Assembly: GCF_000739815.1 (NCBI RefSeq)
Contig: NZ_BBJJ01000013.1
Span: 112,894-176,893, forward strand
Direction of reading: 5' to 3'
DNA from: Paraburkholderia mimosarum LMG 23256 = NBRC 106338
GTDB lineage: Bacteria; Pseudomonadota; Gammaproteobacteria; Burkholderiales; Burkholderiaceae
DNA length: 64,000 bases
In this document: piece after piece, positions 44,881 through 53,212 of the stretch
How positions within the stretch are numbered: position 1 is the first letter of the stretch
Layout: every line of letters starts with the position of its first letter
Program-made: the position numbers and the translations under genes
The notes under the pieces: model-generated
What the model was told of the DNA's origin: nothing
What the model saw: only the letters and a program-made list of their open reading frames with translations
The model's database searches: none

Positions 44881-45732
44881 TTACTTCGGCAGACCGGCGG
44901 TCGCGCCGACGTCGAACGTCCCGAGCGTGCTGCTGCCGATCTGGAACGGCGTGCCCGCAGCGGCGTTCGGCGCCGACACAAGACCCATGTCGGCCATCTT
45001 CAGCGCCAAATACATGCGCACCGCCTCGAGTTCGCTCATCCCAAACGCGCGCAGCGAGATGAGCTCACGCATGCGTGCGTCCTGCGGCATGATCAGCACC
45101 TTCACGTCGTTCAGATGAACGCCGTAGATGTCGAGGAATTCGCTCAGATGCCCCTTCGCGAGTTCGATGATGTCGTGGATGCGCTCGTTGATCTGCTCCA
45201 TCGGCGTGACCTGGACAATCTGGTTGATCGCCTGCTCGATCACCGGGCCGGCATAGGCCGTCAGTTCTGCCATCGGGATACGCTCACCGGCGAAGGGCAT
45301 GTGCGTGATGAGCTTCACGGCGTCGTCCTTCGTGTCGACATGAACGTAGTAGTCGACCGTGTACTCCATGATCGCCATTTCCTTCGACGTCGCGATGCCC
45401 TTGTTCTGAGCGAGCAACTTGCTGCGCTGGACATAGATCGCTTCGTACTGCCATGGCGAGTTGCCGCCGAAGAAACCTTGCACGATGTTGCCCAGGATTG
45501 GCTTGTCGGGCGTGATGATCTGATGCTGCCCGGTCTCGTAGACGTCGAGCACTGCCCCGCGGCTCTTGAGCACGCAGAAGTGGTTCGACTCCACCGTCAG
45601 GAGCGAGCCCGACACGATGCTGCTGTCCGGATATTTCCATGCGAGCGTATCGAGCCCCATGACGTCGCGCCCCTGGTTGTCCAGGGTGCTGATGACCTGC
45701 CGCTGCAGGCCGTTGCCTTGCCCAAATGCCAT
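44881..45732 (-). CDS. SPFH/Band-7-type protein (YdjI/virion-core-like)
   Basis: A 283-residue protein. The SPFH domain covers about residues 30-220: VSGSLLTVESNHFCVLKSRGAVLDVYETGQHQI, KEMAIMEYTVDYYVHVDTKDDAVKLI, then INERIHDIIELAKGHLSEFLDIYGVHLNDVKV. There is no N-terminal membrane helix, unlike flotillins, so it resembles the soluble SPFH 'virion core' class. The C-terminus is Gly/Ala-rich. GGGAG precedes the ATG at 45732, which rules out the longer frame. Such proteins assemble into rings or scaffolds. Function here is unknown. Confidence 0.8.
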   Translation of the reverse strand: MAFGQGNGLQRQVISTLDNQGRDVMGLDTLAWKYPDSSIVSGSLLTVESNHFCVLKSRGAVLDVYETGQHQIITPDKPILGNIVQGFFGGNSPWQYEAIYVQRSKLLAQNKGIATSKEMAIMEYTVDYYVHVDTKDDAVKLITHMPFAGERIPMAELTAYAGPVIEQAINQIVQVTPMEQINERIHDIIELAKGHLSEFLDIYGVHLNDVKVLIMPQDARMRELISLRAFGMSELEAVRMYLALKMADMGLVSAPNAAAGTPFQIGSSTLGTFDVGATAGLPK

Positions 45733-46219
45733 ACTTTTTGCTCCCGGGTTATCTCTTGCCCACGCATTGGCCGGCGGCCATTGCTGCCTCGCCTCACAGA
45801 GGATCGGCAAGCCGCCAGGCAATGTTCTCTCGAACGTCGGTGCAGCCTGGTGTGCTACCGCACGTACGCAAACACGATGTTGGCCTGTCTTGTGACCAAT
45901 CTCACCCCCCGTGTCGACCTCCCGTTCCTGGCCGGGAGTTGCCGCAGGCTTACGGGCGAGGGCAGTCGCGCTGACTCAGTCATACAGTCGCTAAACTGAG
46001 ATTCCGGTGCCAATGCTCGGACAACCCAAGATATACGTCGTACTCCAGAATAATTTGGCCGCAAGAAAGATTCATTTCTTGAACGTATGCACGCGTCGCC
46101 CATTACGATAAGAAGGATTATCTTGACAGCTGCTTTGTACGCCGGTCCTCGTGGAAAACTTGAGCTCAGCTCAGGTGGTTGACTGTTCGCGAACAGACCC
46201 AACCCCTGCGCGCGTGACC
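45733..46219. other. Intergenic region, no supported gene
   Basis: It should contain the minus-strand promoter of the SPFH gene near its start. It includes an AT-rich stretch (46040-46140). No open frame with a ribosome site or family resemblance was seen. Confidence 0.35.
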
Positions 46220-47254
46220 TTATGCTGATTTCTGGCAGATGACGCCATACCAGCCCAACCCACGATATGTCTCGTAGCCGGGCGTCGCCGCGAATGACAC
46301 GATCGTACCGTCTGAAGCCCGATAGTAGCCTGCCTGCCTGCCGTCGACCTGCAGGTGCAAGCGTTCGGTCAGGATACCCTTACCGTCTGAGGCGGCTATC
46401 ACTCGAAAGTTCGAATCGACGATCATGCAGCGCGAGCGGGTCCATTCCTCTTCGCTCAGACGGACGCCTTTTACAACAGCGCCGGCTTGCGGCGCCCAGT
46501 CGAAGAAAATCACGATTGCGCCCAGCGCGCGACCGTTCGCCAGGCCACCCTCGCGAACAGCGGTCGAATAGGTTGCCACCTGGGCGTTGTGCATCAAGAC
46601 GAGGGCCTCGACGTCGCATGCGACGTAGTCCGCACCTGACCGCGTTTTCATCGCGTTCCTGAACCAATCCGCACCTGCCACGTTCTCGCCGCGCGCGGCA
46701 TACAATGCTGGCCGCCCGTTCGCGACGACGACACCGTGTTCATCGACTATCCATATGTCACGGTAGACCGTATAGCTATCAAGGATTACCGAAAGCCGCT
46801 CGCTGGCATGCTTCGCAGAAGACGTATCATGATTGGCCAGACAATCCACGACGGCCGAATCTGTGGCCCACCAGCGCACATCGCACGAGCGCTCATAGAG
46901 GTTGCGGTCGATGACATCAATCATGTTAAGCGCGAGATCTGCGCAACGTTGACCGTCGTGCGAACGCAGGCGCTCGATCATGCTATCGCCGAGTTGCGTA
47001 AGCGTGGACAGCGAACCGGCGAGATCCTTGTTCAGATCTGTGGTGATTTCCGAGATGCGCCTGGAAACTTGCTTGACCTGGTTTGCGACAACCGCGAAGC
47101 CTTTGCCCGCGTTGCCCGCGCGCGCCGCCTCGATGAGCGCGTTCAGAGCGAGGAATGTGGTCTCGCGGTTGATGTCGTTGATATCGCTGATCTTGCTCGT
47201 GGCGAGGCGTTTGACTTCATGAGTGAGGTCGACGATTGCTTGCGGATTCGACAT
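46220..47254 (-). CDS. Soluble chemoreceptor with signalling domain first and Cache-like sensor last
   Basis: A 344-residue protein without membrane helices. Residues about 1-100 are a short methyl-accepting signalling segment with the conserved tip NRETTFLALNALIEAARAGNAGKGFAVVANQVKQVS. Residues about 125-340 form a PAS/Cache-like ligand domain (DIWIVDEHGVVVANGRP, then AGADWFRNAMKT, YSTAVREGGLANGRALGAIVIFFDW). The usual order is sensor then signalling, so this is reversed. It could signal from the cytoplasm. No chemotaxis kinase is nearby. The start codon has only a weak ribosome site. Confidence 0.8.
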   Translation of the reverse strand: MSNPQAIVDLTHEVKRLATSKISDINDINRETTFLALNALIEAARAGNAGKGFAVVANQVKQVSRRISEITTDLNKDLAGSLSTLTQLGDSMIERLRSHDGQRCADLALNMIDVIDRNLYERSCDVRWWATDSAVVDCLANHDTSSAKHASERLSVILDSYTVYRDIWIVDEHGVVVANGRPALYAARGENVAGADWFRNAMKTRSGADYVACDVEALVLMHNAQVATYSTAVREGGLANGRALGAIVIFFDWAPQAGAVVKGVRLSEEEWTRSRCMIVDSNFRVIAASDGKGILTERLHLQVDGRQAGYYRASDGTIVSFAATPGYETYRGLGWYGVICQKSA

Positions 47255-48202
47255 GTGATGGTTCCAGGGGAGCGTGGTTCTTGCTCCATGTTATGCAAGC
47301 TTTGGGCCTGTCGCCTTCAATGGCAGACGTCACGTGGGCAAACGTTGTCTTCGCGGCTACGGGGCGATCACCGACGTCTGGCATTCGTTTGAGTGCATTT
47401 ACGCACTAGCACGGGGCGCAGGAGCTAGCGACGCAAAGCATTCTCCGGTGCGTCAGCCGAGATACTCGGCGTAACGCGCGCCGTGTACGACACATCCGCC
47501 CGAAACCCGATCGCCGGTACCTGAAACACTTGGTGGTTCAGTTTTCTCCCAAAGCAACATGCGCAAATTCTCGGTTGCGGAGAGTCAGCGGGAGATAGCG
47601 CTAGACAGCAAGCACATATTGCCCTTCGATATATGTGGAGAACTGGAACCGGTAAGGTCCACATGCATGGTCGCTGGGCAAAACTACTCTGAGGCAAAGT
47701 GATCACGGTTGGGTAACGGCGGCGCTTCGATGCCGATTTTCTGGGTACCGGGGAGGTCGACGAATAGGCGTGGCTCCCCGCGTGGCTGCTGGTGGTCAAG
47801 CCAGCCCTCGCGGCCCGGCTTCGCGAGGCTCGCGTGTAGCGCGATCAGCCGCCATCGCGTGCGACGGCCCTGCTGGGCGAGATGTTGCGCCAGGAGCACA
47901 AAGGTGACCAGCACGAACTGGTCGGGTTGCGCCAGCAACTCAGTCGGCTGCATTCAGGCCGTTCGACGCGTACATGGCCACACGGAAAGTACAACACCGG
48001 TGAGGCGGTGACCCGCCGGCGCATCGTGACACTTCCCGCGCCATTGCAGCGGGTGCACTTTGCCCGCGCGAGAACCCAGCCGATTGCCCCGAATGGCAGC
48101 GAGGCCTCATAAAGAGCGGGCGAGGCCCACAAGGGCCTCCCCCGAAACACGTCTGCGCAGTTCGCAGCGCGTGGAGAAAATTCCTTCAGCGAGAGCGCAA
48201 CG
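47255..48202. other. Region with no well-supported gene
   Basis: The 948 bp between two minus-strand genes contain only doubtful frames. The best is the 89-codon frame at 47684-47953, listed separately. A CxxCxG motif (CTRCNGAG, about 48040-48060 on the minus strand) also appears in a frame running towards it, but without a supported start. Confidence 0.3.
47684..47953 (-). CDS. Doubtful small hypothetical protein
   Basis: An 89-residue frame (MQPTELLAQPDQFVLVTFVLLAQHLAQ) with a hydrophobic N-terminal stretch and a Pro/Arg-rich rest. Codon composition is plausible and the frame is not a shadow of a known gene, but the ribosome site is poor and no family is recognised. It may be a fragment of an older gene. 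Confidence 0.28.
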   Translation of the reverse strand: MQPTELLAQPDQFVLVTFVLLAQHLAQQGRRTRWRLIALHASLAKPGREGWLDHQQPRGEPRLFVDLPGTQKIGIEAPPLPNRDHFASE

Positions 48203-49261
48203 CTAGAGCGACGAGGATGATGATTCCCGAACCGGACCTCGCGTGATCGCGCGGCGCACCGCAGGTATGACCTCGGTGGCGAACAGCTCGATCGATAGCC
48301 GGACCTTTTCGAATGGCAGGCCGCCGATATCCATCTGGGCCATGTAGCGCTGGTGCCCGAATAGCTCGTGTTCGAAAAGAATCTTGTCGACGATCTCATT
48401 GACGCTGCCGACGAACAGCGCACCACGAGGCGAAGCCAGCGATTCGAATTCGCGACGCGGCATTTCAAGGTGGCCGCGCGGCAGGTTGTTCGCGATGTAG
48501 CGGCGATAGTGAGGAAAGAAGTCGTCGCGCGCCCGGGCGCCATCGCGCTGCACGTGGAAATGACCGGAAATGGCCACGTGCAGCTGCCCGGCCGGATGCC
48601 CCGCGGCGAGGCCAGTCTGGCGATACAGATCGATGAAGGGCACGAACTGCTCTGGCGACCCGCTGATGTTGGCGAGGTTTAGCGGCAGACCGGCGCGGCC
48701 GGCGCGAATGGCGCTCGACGGCGTGCCGCCCGCGGCCAGCCAGACTGGAAGACGCCCGCGCACCGGCCTCGGCATGATGGCGGCGTCGGCGATGGCCGCG
48801 CGATGACGTCCCGACCACGTGACGCGCGCTTGTTCGTTGATTGCCGTCAGCAAAGCAAGCTTTTCCTCGAACAGCGATTCGTAATCCGCGAGCGCATAGC
48901 CGAACAACGGAAACGATTCGACGTACGCGCCTCGCCCGACAAGCAGCTCCGCGCGTCCGCCCGAGATCAGATCGAGCGTCGAGAACTGCTGATAGAGGCG
49001 AACGGGATCCTCGGAGCTGAGGATGCTGACCGCGCTCGTCAACCGAATGCGACGCGTCACGGCGGCAATCGCACCCAATACGACGGACGGCGACGAAACG
49101 GCAAAGTCCGCGCGGTGGTGCTCACCGACGCCGAACACGTCGATGCCGGCTTCATCGGCGACTCTCGCGGCCGCGATGATGGCCTCGATGCGCCGTTGCG
49201 CGCCAGCGGCGCAGGATGTCCCGGTCGCGAGATCGCCGAACGTGTAAACACCGAATTCCAT
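48203..49261 (-). CDS. Luciferase-like flavin-dependent monooxygenase
   Basis: A 352-residue LLM-class oxidoreductase that would use reduced flavin and oxygen. It begins EFGVYTFGDLA, then shows EAGIDVFGVGEHHRADFAVSSP and the region TRRIRLTSAVSILSSEDPVRLYQQFSTLDLISGGRAELLVGRG, hallmarks of the bacterial luciferase superfamily. The ATG at 49261 is used, and a TTG 18 bases upstream is possible. The ribosome site is weak, 31 bases after the DoxX gene on the same strand, so it is probably cotranscribed with DoxX and the esterase under the divergent LysR regulator. Substrate unknown. Confidence 0.88.
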   Translation of the reverse strand: MEFGVYTFGDLATGTSCAAGAQRRIEAIIAAARVADEAGIDVFGVGEHHRADFAVSSPSVVLGAIAAVTRRIRLTSAVSILSSEDPVRLYQQFSTLDLISGGRAELLVGRGAYVESFPLFGYALADYESLFEEKLALLTAINEQARVTWSGRHRAAIADAAIMPRPVRGRLPVWLAAGGTPSSAIRAGRAGLPLNLANISGSPEQFVPFIDLYRQTGLAAGHPAGQLHVAISGHFHVQRDGARARDDFFPHYRRYIANNLPRGHLEMPRREFESLASPRGALFVGSVNEIVDKILFEHELFGHQRYMAQMDIGGLPFEKVRLSIELFATEVIPAVRRAITRGPVRESSSSSL

Positions 49262-49292
49262 GGCATCAGTCCCGGGCAAGGCGCGTCACGCC

Positions 49293-49697
49293 TCAGGCGT
49301 TGCGCAGCGTCGGCTTGAGCGCGAAGGCGCCGTCGCCGAGCAACGCCAGGACAGCCGCGGCGACCGCGAGGAAAACCGGGTACTCCCAGCCGCCGTTCGC
49401 GCTGGTGAACATCCACCCGTTGCCGAAGTGGACCGTCGAGGCCATGAACAGCTCGATTGCGGCAAGCGCGGCAATGGCACGCGCGTACACGCCCGTCAGT
49501 AACAGCACACCGCCAACAATTTCGAAGGCGATGATGGGCCAGGCGAACCAGCCGGCAAAGCCCACGGACTCGAAAAATTTCGCGGTGCCGGCCGGCGTGA
49601 AGATGAGCAGCTTGGTCAGGCCGTGCGCGACGAACATGAGGCCGAGCGCGAGGCGCAGCAGGAGAGCGGCATACGGGGCGGTGCGGGTATCGGTCAT
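49293..49697 (-). CDS. DoxX family membrane protein
   Basis: A 134-residue protein with four membrane helices (about 10-30, 50-68, 72-92, 105-125), typical of DoxX/DoxD-like quinone-related or thiosulfate-oxidising membrane subunits. Segments LLLRLALGLMFVAHGLTKL and FAGWFAWPIIAFEIVGGVLLLTGVY match the family. It lies between the flavin monooxygenase and the esterase genes. DoxX-family genes are often found beside redox enzymes, where their exact role is unproven. Confidence 0.87.
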   Translation of the reverse strand: MTDTRTAPYAALLLRLALGLMFVAHGLTKLLIFTPAGTAKFFESVGFAGWFAWPIIAFEIVGGVLLLTGVYARAIAALAAIELFMASTVHFGNGWMFTSANGGWEYPVFLAVAAAVLALLGDGAFALKPTLRNA

Positions 49698-49714
49698 GGT
49701 GTGCTCCGGTTGGG

Positions 49715-50386
49715 TTAGTCGAGATTGATCTGTTGCTTAATCCAGCGCGAGAAGTCGCTTGCGATGTCGGCGCTGAGTGTATGGCCGACCGGGTACAGGC
49801 GGGTGTCGTGCACGACGCCGAGGCGGGTGAGCCAGTTATCGGCATGAGAGGCGAAGCTCACGGGCAGTTTGTCGTCGTGCTGGCCGTGCGCGATGAACGC
49901 AGAAACCTGCGCGAGCCTGTCCGGGGACGCGAGATGTGGCTCGATCTCGGGCAGAATGCGCCCGCTCAGGATTGCGAAGCGCGACACGTCCTCGGGCGCG
50001 GACAACGCGACGCTCGCGCTGAGGATGCCGCCCTGGCTGAAGCCGGCCATCACGGCAGGCAGGGCCATGGGAGCGTCGTCGCACGCCAGCGAGCGCACCA
50101 GTTCGCGCAGACGCGTGCGGCTCTCATTCGCCTGCTCGGCGTTGATTACGGGGCCCTGCGCGGTGAAGCGGACATGGAACCAGGCGTGCTGTGCCGGGCC
50201 GAGCGCGAGCGGTCCGCGCACGAAGACGAGTTCGAAGCGAGGGTCGAGCGCTTGCCCGAGCGGCATCAGGTTCGTTTCGTTCCCGCCCACGCCGTGAAGC
50301 AGGAAGAGGCGGGCCGCCGCCTGGCCCGTCGCAGGCCGCAGACGGAACGAGAGGCCTGAGGGGAGGTCGTTGTGCAGGATGTCCAT
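49715..50386 (-). CDS. Carboxylesterase/phospholipase-type alpha/beta hydrolase
   Basis: A 223-residue alpha/beta hydrolase of the phospholipase/carboxylesterase family. The oxyanion-hole segment LFLLHGVGGNE and the nucleophile elbow GFSQGG are clear, and the acid and histidine are in GQHDDKLPV and YPVGHTLSAD. It ends 18 bases before the DoxX gene on the same strand and diverges from the LysR gene at 50560, which should regulate it. The ATG at 50386 is chosen to start at the family's usual place. The ribosome site is poor. Confidence 0.86.
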   Translation of the reverse strand: MDILHNDLPSGLSFRLRPATGQAAARLFLLHGVGGNETNLMPLGQALDPRFELVFVRGPLALGPAQHAWFHVRFTAQGPVINAEQANESRTRLRELVRSLACDDAPMALPAVMAGFSQGGILSASVALSAPEDVSRFAILSGRILPEIEPHLASPDRLAQVSAFIAHGQHDDKLPVSFASHADNWLTRLGVVHDTRLYPVGHTLSADIASDFSRWIKQQINLD

Positions 50387-50559
50387 GAGTAGAAGGGTTC
50401 CGATGGCGTGACTTCGCAATCAGGCCGGCGCGATCACAGTGAGCCGCATGACTTGCACCGAGATGAGATGGGCCGATTCTATTGATCGTCGCAATGGAGA
50501 TAAACTTGGGTTGTGTGGATTTATAATCCCGGCAAGCGAGACAATAGGCAGGACCCTGA

Positions 50560-51471
50560 ATGGATCGAAGTCAGGAAATGGCGGTATTCGTCGCAGTCGT
50601 CGACGCGGGCAGCTTCATTGGCGCAGTCGATACGTTGCGCATGTCGAAGGCGGCCGTGTCGCGCTATGTCGATGCGCTCGAGCAGCGCATCGGCGTACGG
50701 CTCCTGCACCGGACGACGCGCCGTCTATCCTTAACGGAAGAGGGGCGCCTTTTCTACCAGCGGGCGCGCGAAATCCTCGAAGCGATGGACAACGCGGAAG
50801 CCGAGGTGAGTTCACGCACGCAGGTACCCAGCGGGCTGGTGCGGGTCAATGTCCCGCTCAGCTTTGGCGTGTCGCATCTTGCCCCGTTGTGGGGCGACTT
50901 CATGGCCGCCTGGCCACAGATCGACCTCGACATCACGCTGAACGACCGCGTCGTCGATCTCGTCGACGAAGGCTACGATCTGGCCGTGAGGATCAGTACG
51001 CTGCCGGATTCGTCAATGGTGTGCCGCAAGCTGGCTTCGACCGCGATGGTCGTGTGCGCCTCGCCCGGCTACCTCTCGCGCCATGAAGTGCCTCGCCATC
51101 CGCGCGACCTGGCCGCGCACCGTGTGCTTGCCTACACGCATCTGTCCGGCCGCGACGAGTGGCACTTTCATGGGCCGGACGGCAAGGTGCTGGTGCACAC
51201 GGAAGCACGCGTGTATTCGAACAATGGCGACACTTGCCGCGCCATCGCGCTGCGCGATGGCGGCGTCATCCTGCAGCCGGACTTCATGATCGGCGAGGAC
51301 GTGAAGGCAGGACGTCTGATCCGGTTGATGCCGGAATATCGTTCGATTGAACTCGGAATCTACGCGGTTTATCCAAGCCGGAAGCAGTTGCCGCTAAAAG
51401 TGCGTTGCCTCATCGATTTCCTGTTGGACGCGTTTCGCGTACCGCCGTGGGACTTCCGTCCCGAAGCGTGA
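50560..51471 (+). CDS. LysR-family transcriptional regulator
   Basis: A 303-residue LysR regulator. The N-terminal winged helix (1-60: DRSQEMAVFVAVVDAGSFIGAVDTL, SKAAVSRYVDALEQRIGVRLLHRTTRRLSLT) is followed by a substrate-binding domain (about 90-300). It starts 174 bases from the divergent hydrolase/DoxX/flavin operon. LysR regulators usually control the adjacent divergent operon in response to a small metabolite. No inducer can be inferred. The ATG is preceded by AGGACC eight bases upstream. Confidence 0.9.
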   Translation: MDRSQEMAVFVAVVDAGSFIGAVDTLRMSKAAVSRYVDALEQRIGVRLLHRTTRRLSLTEEGRLFYQRAREILEAMDNAEAEVSSRTQVPSGLVRVNVPLSFGVSHLAPLWGDFMAAWPQIDLDITLNDRVVDLVDEGYDLAVRISTLPDSSMVCRKLASTAMVVCASPGYLSRHEVPRHPRDLAAHRVLAYTHLSGRDEWHFHGPDGKVLVHTEARVYSNNGDTCRAIALRDGGVILQPDFMIGEDVKAGRLIRLMPEYRSIELGIYAVYPSRKQLPLKVRCLIDFLLDAFRVPPWDFRPEA

Positions 51472-52069
51472 GATGTATATGACACGACTCAGTGCTGCGT
51501 GGCTCACCAAACTGGAGATCGGCAAGCAGGAGGCAGGCTCTTCGACAAGCCTGACTGGGCTGGCGCGCGTCATCCGCTCTCGGGTATTGCCGGCGTCCTG
51601 TGCTGCGGAAATGCACCAGGTGCGCGCCCGCAGCAGTGATTTGCATGGAGCGGACGCGACGAGCCGCCTGAGGCGCAGAAGGCCGAAGACAGATCGAATG
51701 GCCGATCTAAAAAAGCGTAACTAGCAGCGCCAGATTTTCCGAGCTGATCCTACGCCCCGGCGCCGACCTTCACGGTCTATTGTGGACAGCCACGCGACAA
51801 TAATCCATACGTGCTGCTCGACCTGTGAGGTGAGCCCGACACGGAACTCCGCTCGGCACTAAAGGCCCGGCGACGTTCACCGACGGTCCAGCAAAACAAT
51901 ATCCATATGTGCACAAGGAAGTGACCTCGCCCGCAGCGCGACTCGATCGGTTCCTCAAACTTTGCATCCCAGGACGGCTCCTGTTTCGCCGCCAGGAAGG
52001 CGATGCCCTGTTTCTCACTGGCTTCCCGGGTTTTTTAGTCGCATCCCTCAACAGCAGACCAGCTCGTCC
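51472..52069. other. Intergenic region between convergent regulators, no gene
   Basis: No coding frame is supported. TATTGT (51778) and ACAATA (51797) flank a short spacer as an inverted repeat, otherwise nothing notable was seen. Confidence 0.35.
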
Positions 52070-53074
52070 CTACGGCAGCGGCAGCGACTCCGTGCTCGCC
52101 GCTCTCAGCGCGGCAAGCACCAACGAAACCGCCGTGCTTTGAGGTTCAGCCGTCAACGCGCCGACGCGCTGCACCGCCGTCGACACCTTCAACGGCAATT
52201 GCCGCAGTTCGCCATTCAAATCCGTTTCGCCGCGCCGCAACCGGGTCGATACGAACAGGCATGGCACGCGCCGCGCCACGGCGCAATTGGTCAGGTGTGA
52301 CGTCGATTCCATCAACACATGCGGCGCAGCAACACCCGCTGTCGCGAACTCGACTTCGAGCGCGGTTCGCATTGGCGAGCCCATCGATGGCATGATCCAC
52401 GGCCAGGCGGCTGCGTCGCGCCACGTGATGCGACTTCGCCGATGCAAAGGATGACTCCTGGGCGCGACCACCAGTATTTCGTCACTATAAAGCTCGGTGA
52501 CAGTGAAGCCCGAGGTCAGCGCGGGCGATTCAAGGCGGCACACGATCATGTCGAGTTCGCGACGCTGCATCAGCGGCAGCAGATAGTCGAGGGTGTTCTC
52601 TGAGAAGTTGATCTGCTGTGTGGGTGCGTGTCTCGCGAGATGTTCGATCACGCCTGGCAGCAGGCGCATGGAGATGTACGGCAGCATGCCGATCTTCAGG
52701 GGCAGGCTCGTGCCGCGCTTCAATGCGTCGAACGCTGGCTGGACGGTGCGCAGATCGGTGAGGATGCGCGCGACGCACTCGAGCATCGCCTCGCCATACG
52801 CGGTCGGCGCAACCCGCCGCGACGTGCGCTCGAAGAGCGGCAGGTCCAGCGTGTCCTCCAGTTCACGCAGCCATTTCGATAGCGCTGGCTGCGTGATGGA
52901 CGCTTCCTCGGCCGTCCGCGCGAAGCTGCGGTAACGCCCGAGCCAGTCGAGCGTCTCCAGATCGCGTATGCGCAGCTTGCGCAACACCTGCGGCAAATGT
53001 TCGATGCGGCTGTGGTCCGCGCCCGGCGGCACCACGGCAGGGAGCAATACGGAGGGTCTTTTCGTGGCAGCCAT
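52070..53074 (-). CDS. LysR-family transcriptional regulator
   Basis: A 334-residue LysR regulator with a longer N-terminal extension (about 33 residues) than usual before the winged helix (LRIRDLETLDWLGRYRSFARTAEEASITQPALSKWLRELEDTL). The substrate-binding domain follows (LKIGMLPYISMRLLPG onward). It is divergent from the sulfatase gene across 138 bases, so it very likely controls it. A CGGTA...TACCG pair (53110-53114 and 53134-53138) in that gap is a possible operator. Confidence 0.88.
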   Translation of the reverse strand: MAATKRPSVLLPAVVPPGADHSRIEHLPQVLRKLRIRDLETLDWLGRYRSFARTAEEASITQPALSKWLRELEDTLDLPLFERTSRRVAPTAYGEAMLECVARILTDLRTVQPAFDALKRGTSLPLKIGMLPYISMRLLPGVIEHLARHAPTQQINFSENTLDYLLPLMQRRELDMIVCRLESPALTSGFTVTELYSDEILVVAPRSHPLHRRSRITWRDAAAWPWIMPSMGSPMRTALEVEFATAGVAAPHVLMESTSHLTNCAVARRVPCLFVSTRLRRGETDLNGELRQLPLKVSTAVQRVGALTAEPQSTAVSLVLAALRAASTESLPLP

Positions 53075-53109
53075 GGGGAGGTTCGATCCATTACCGTGAG
53101 GTTATTGAT

Positions 53110-53138
53110 CGGTATCTATCTTTCATCGAATCGTACCG
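53110..53138. promoter_or_regulatory. Possible LysR operator in the regulator-sulfatase gap
   Basis: CGGTA (53110-53114) and its complement TACCG (53134-53138) are separated by 19 bases in an AT-rich stretch between the divergent genes. Dyads with AT-rich spacers are common LysR sites, but the five-base arms are short, so this is tentative. Confidence 0.3.
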
Positions 53139-53212
53139 CATATTGCTTCACAATGAATCAGCTATCCGGATGAGCGGCTGCAGATAGCGGACAAAAAATG
53201 TGGAGAAATGGT

